DNA of 64,000 nucleotides from Leptospira kmetyi serovar Malaysia str. Bejo-Iso9 (GTDB lineage Bacteria > Spirochaetota > Leptospiria > Leptospirales > Leptospiraceae): contig NZ_AHMP02000003.1 of assembly GCF_000243735.2 (NCBI RefSeq), positions 1,141,001 to 1,205,000 of the forward strand, given 5' to 3'. Positions 55,360 to 64,000 of the stretch are shown here, piece by piece. Position 1 is the first letter of the stretch. Each line of letters begins with the position of its first letter. The notes under the pieces were generated by a model. The model was not told where the DNA came from. It searched no databases and saw only the letters and a list, made by a program, of their open reading frames with translations. Position numbers and translations under genes: made by a program.

Positions 55360-56472
55360 TTATTTGTTAGCGGGAGCCTTATCTCCGATCAACTGTTTAC
55401 GCTTTTCGGGATCCCATTTTAGGAAAAGTCTGTTTTTCACTTCGTCGTCGTAGATTTTTTCCAGAACGTCCACCGCGTCTCTGCGATATTCTTCCGGAAT
55501 TCTTCTGTCGAACACGGGGCTCAGTCTATGATCGTATTCCAAAGTCGGGTTTTGAGAAAAGTCGTAAGTAACTCCCTGTAAAACCACCGGCTCGGAAGGA
55601 CCGGCCTTTCCTTCGTCGTCTTTGATCGCTTCGGTCTTCGCGTCGCTTTTGAAAAGATAGTAGTTATCGTACGGATACTTCAACTTAAAGATATTGATCG
55701 CGTTCGCTCTTGCGTCTCTGCAAAGCTGAATCGCTGCGATGTAATGTTCGATTCTATGTTTTCTATGGCTCGGTTGAAGTTTCTGATGTTTCTCGAGATG
55801 TTTTTCGATCTTGAGTGCGTTGTTACGCGCTTCCTTAGCGAGTCCCAGAAATTTATAACCGGTTTCCATATTCTTTTCGATCGCGTATTTATTGGTTACG
55901 TAATGAAAGTCTCTCGGGTTGTACATTCTTCTTGTGAGAGGAGCTTCGCGGTCCGCGGTCATGTCCCGAACTACGAAAGAATTCTTACTCCACTCGATCG
56001 CGATATCGACGAGGTTTCTGTCTTCCGGGTTGTTCGGATTTTTTTTCTCGATCGCCGCTTTGAGAATCTCGTCCGTTCTTTCCACGTAATATTGGGAAAG
56101 TTCTTCCAGAAGCATTTCGGTTCCGAGTTGCGCTTCCAAGAATCTTCTGTAGGCGTTTACGTGGTTGTTCTCGAAGAAGTATTGAAGTCCTTCTTGATAG
56201 AGACGTTTGAGTTCCTTGTATTTTTTAATTCTGTCTCCGTCCTGCTCGGGGGTTCCGCCTTGCTGGTTGTTAGCCGGAGCCGTTCCACCCGCGTTTTGCT
56301 GATTCTGTCCGCCCGGAACTTCGCCTTTGTAGTTCCGAACGATCGGTTCAATCGCGCGGAGATAAACGAGTAGTTCCACCCTTTTTTTATAGGCCTTACT
56401 GGAGACCGCTTCCCCGAATACGGAAACGGGAAGAATGGAGATGGCAATTAATATGAGAATCAGTCGTTTCAT
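55360..56472 (-). CDS. Hypothetical exported helical protein
   Basis: 370 aa with a signal peptide (LILILIAISILPVSVFG). A Gln/Asn/Gly-rich linker (residues about 55-75) is followed by a long helical region (DGDRIKKYKELKRLYQEGLQYFFENNHVNAYRRFLEAQLGTEMLLEELSQYY) with TPR-like character, and a Lys/Arg-rich C-terminus. No catalytic motif and no named family. It is divergent from the DUF2225 gene and ends at a strong terminator. Confidence 0.75.
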   Translation of the reverse strand: MKRLILILIAISILPVSVFGEAVSSKAYKKRVELLVYLRAIEPIVRNYKGEVPGGQNQQNAGGTAPANNQQGGTPEQDGDRIKKYKELKRLYQEGLQYFFENNHVNAYRRFLEAQLGTEMLLEELSQYYVERTDEILKAAIEKKNPNNPEDRNLVDIAIEWSKNSFVVRDMTADREAPLTRRMYNPRDFHYVTNKYAIEKNMETGYKFLGLAKEARNNALKIEKHLEKHQKLQPSHRKHRIEHYIAAIQLCRDARANAINIFKLKYPYDNYYLFKSDAKTEAIKDDEGKAGPSEPVVLQGVTYDFSQNPTLEYDHRLSPVFDRRIPEEYRRDAVDVLEKIYDDEVKNRLFLKWDPEKRKQLIGDKAPANK

Positions 56473-56521
56473 CGGTTAACCTTTTCCAAAGTTTTTCCGG
56501 ATTTAAGGCCGGACGCAACAG

Positions 56522-56559
<38 letters not shown>

Positions 56560-56615
56560 GGTGTCCGAATTGACAGCCCGTTCCTGTTTTTTTCGGGTTT
56601 TTCACAGATAAGACT

Positions 56616-58288
<1,673 letters not shown>

Positions 58289-58293
58289 TAATC

Positions 58294-59114
58294 ATGTTCT
58301 CCCGTTTCCGCATTTCCGCAAAACCTTCGATCCTCGTATTGCTTACGATGGTTCCGGGAATTTTATCCGCTTCTCCCTCAAAACCGGGAGTGTTCGAACT
58401 TTTAGGCGGCTATCAACCGAACCTCGGCAAAAATAAATTCTTTACCGATTTTATCCCCAGACCTTTGGCACAATCCGGAAGTTTGCCTTCGAGCGGAGTC
58501 GTTTCTAAAGAAGAGGAGGAAGCGGAAGCCGCGGCCGAAGAAGAAGACGAAAAGTCCGAAAGCTTTCACGACAATCGAAAGTCGGAGATCGGAGTTTGGC
58601 TCGGAGCTTCCAATCCCTGGCCCGGAACCGAAACTCAGAAATATTTGGACACCACCTTGGGCGGCGGATTCTTTTTTAGAATTCCCTGGCCTTGGATTTT
58701 TTATCTCGAGATGGGAGCGTATTACGCAAACTATCTTTCCGCGACGGAACGGGGATTGACTACGATTCCGGTCTATCTCGCGCTCGGTTATAAGATTCCG
58801 ATCGATCTTCCGATTTCGTTTATCGTTCGTGCCGGCGGAGGAGAAGCCTTCGTAGTAGCCAGACCTTCCAACACTTCCCGTTGGGATCCGATGATGCTCA
58901 TCGGTTTGGAAACGAGTTTTGTCGCCGGAAAAAAAATCAGAATCGGGATCAGAATCGATTACAATAAGATTTACGAGTCGCAGTTGGACGCTCCCGAAGA
59001 ATCGAAATACTATTATGCGAGTCCTTACAGCGATTCTCGTTTGAACAACCCGAACTACTATCGGGTCGTCGATACGGAATTCTTTCAATTCGGTCTGATG
59101 GTGAGCGTGTTTTT

Positions 59115-59118
<4 letters not shown>
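58294..59118 (+). CDS. Hypothetical outer-membrane beta-barrel-like protein
   Basis: 274 aa, five bases after truA. A signal peptide (SILVLLTMVPGILSA) is followed by an acidic low-complexity stretch (KEEEEAEAAAEEEDEKSES). Beta-strand-rich sequence then runs to the end: IGVWLGASNPWPGT, GGGFFFRIPWPWIFYLEMGAYYANY, LALGYKIPIDLPISFIVRAGGG, MMLIGLETSFVAGKKIRIGIRIDY, FFQFGLMVSVFL. The aromatic C-terminus fits an outer-membrane barrel. It overlaps the next lipoprotein start by ATGA. Confidence 0.75.
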
Positions 59119-60404
<1,286 letters not shown>

Positions 60405-60429
60405 CGAGCGCCCCATAGAAAGCGAGCTA

Positions 60430-60460
60430 GTAGAATTACTGCGGAGCGTCGTAATTCTAC
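60430..60460. repeat. Inverted repeat GTAGAATTAC
   Basis: GTAGAATTAC (60430-60439) and GTAATTCTAC (60451-60460) are exact complements around an 11-base loop. It is the first of four hairpins in the region 60405-60657, which holds no gene. Confidence 0.6.
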
Positions 60461-60492
60461 TTCCGACGAAGTTGGAAAATAGAGCACTGGTC

Positions 60493-60510
60493 TTGTAGGA
60501 ACTCCTACAA
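60493..60510. repeat. Leptospira-type palindrome TTGTAGGA-AC-TCCTACAA
   Basis: A perfect 18-bp palindrome. I recall the same core (GTAGGAACTCCTAC) as a frequent short repeat of Leptospira genomes, although I cannot count copies here. Its companion at 60635 differs only at two symmetrical bases. Confidence 0.7.
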
Positions 60511-60529
60511 TCCTTCTGTAAAAAATGCG

Positions 60530-60555
60530 CCCCACCCTGTTTTTGGGAGGTGGGG
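60530..60555 (+). terminator. G/C-rich hairpin, possible terminator of the lipoprotein operon
   Basis: CCCCACC (60530-60536) pairs with GGTGGGG (60549-60555) over a 12-base T-rich loop. It lies about 130 bp past the lipoprotein stop. No T run follows, so it may be only part of the repeat cluster. Confidence 0.4.
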
Positions 60556-60634
60556 TGAGGTGGTGGGAAGAATCCGGAAATTTTCCTTTAACAAAAAATT
60601 CAACGATTGTAAAGTAGAATTTCCACGCTCGAGC

Positions 60635-60654
60635 TTTGTCGGAACTCCGACAAA
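60635..60654. repeat. Leptospira-type palindrome TTTGTCGGA-AC-TCCGACAAA
   Basis: A perfect 20-bp palindrome with the same GGAACTCC core as the copy at 60493-60510, spaced 142 bp from it and 4 bp before the stop of the kinase gene on the minus strand. On the minus strand it could act as a terminator for upstream transcripts. Confidence 0.7.
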
Positions 60655-60657
60655 ATC

Positions 60658-61644
<987 letters not shown>

Positions 61645-61648
61645 TGAA

Positions 61649-64000
<2,352 letters not shown>

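Overview
The window is chromosomal DNA of a pathogenic-clade Leptospira (Spirochaetes), inferred from gene content rather than a database hit. The content is an rfb-type O-antigen locus headed by a MarR-like regulator, a nonulosonic (legionaminic-type) acid pathway with an LIC12162-family transferase, paired small heat-shock proteins next to the locus, many lipoproteins and outer-membrane proteins, a lysine-rich histone-like protein and short palindromic repeats of the TTGTAGGAACTCCTACAA type. The backbone looks of moderate GC for the genus, so I do not name a species.

Region 1 (1-14.7 kb, all minus strand) is the promoter-proximal end of the O-antigen locus. Transcription runs right to left: MarR/EPS regulator, GDP-fucose synthase (fcl), PglK-like ABC flippase, UDP-GlcA 4-epimerase-like enzyme, NeuB-type synthase, GT2 fused to a cytidylyltransferase-like domain, CMP-sugar synthetase, 2-hydroxyacid dehydrogenase, acyltransferase-3, LIC12162 transferase, PhyH dioxygenase, LegB, and LegC (cut by the left edge). 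The middle (about 2.1-13.3 kb) is clearly AT-richer than its flanks, which suggests a cassette exchanged by transfer.

Region 2 (14.7-27.7 kb) holds a histone H1-like gene, several hypotheticals, two tandem Hsp20 genes behind a CIRCE-like element, and a four-gene copper operon. That operon encodes a cupredoxin/beta-helix lipoprotein, a small membrane protein, a two-domain multicopper oxidase and SCO1, and it diverges from a membrane histidine kinase. Region 3 (27.8-45.7 kb) is housekeeping: cysK, class I aldolase, a response-regulator/kinase hybrid, a CBS protein, cheW, a 30-codon COX24-type gene, manC, an SPFH protein, hfq, miaA, a FYDLN protein, pdxJ, a C-terminal processing protease and nadB.

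Region 4 (45.9-64 kb) has two paralogous Omp85-like proteins flanking a DUF1566 lipoprotein, an M23 peptidase, an exported ankyrin protein, a biotin carboxylase/BCCP/acyltransferase operon, a DUF2225-truA-OMP-lipoprotein operon in which truA lacks any canonical start codon, a cluster of palindromic repeats, and a TonB-PrsW-PrmA-PfkB operon cut by the right edge.

I see no tRNA, rRNA, CRISPR array, transposase or prophage. Most promising for follow-up: the copper operon with its unusual fusion protein, the truA junction, the extra oxidoreductases and fused GT2 in the nonulosonate locus, and the candidate operators of the rfb and hsp20 operons.
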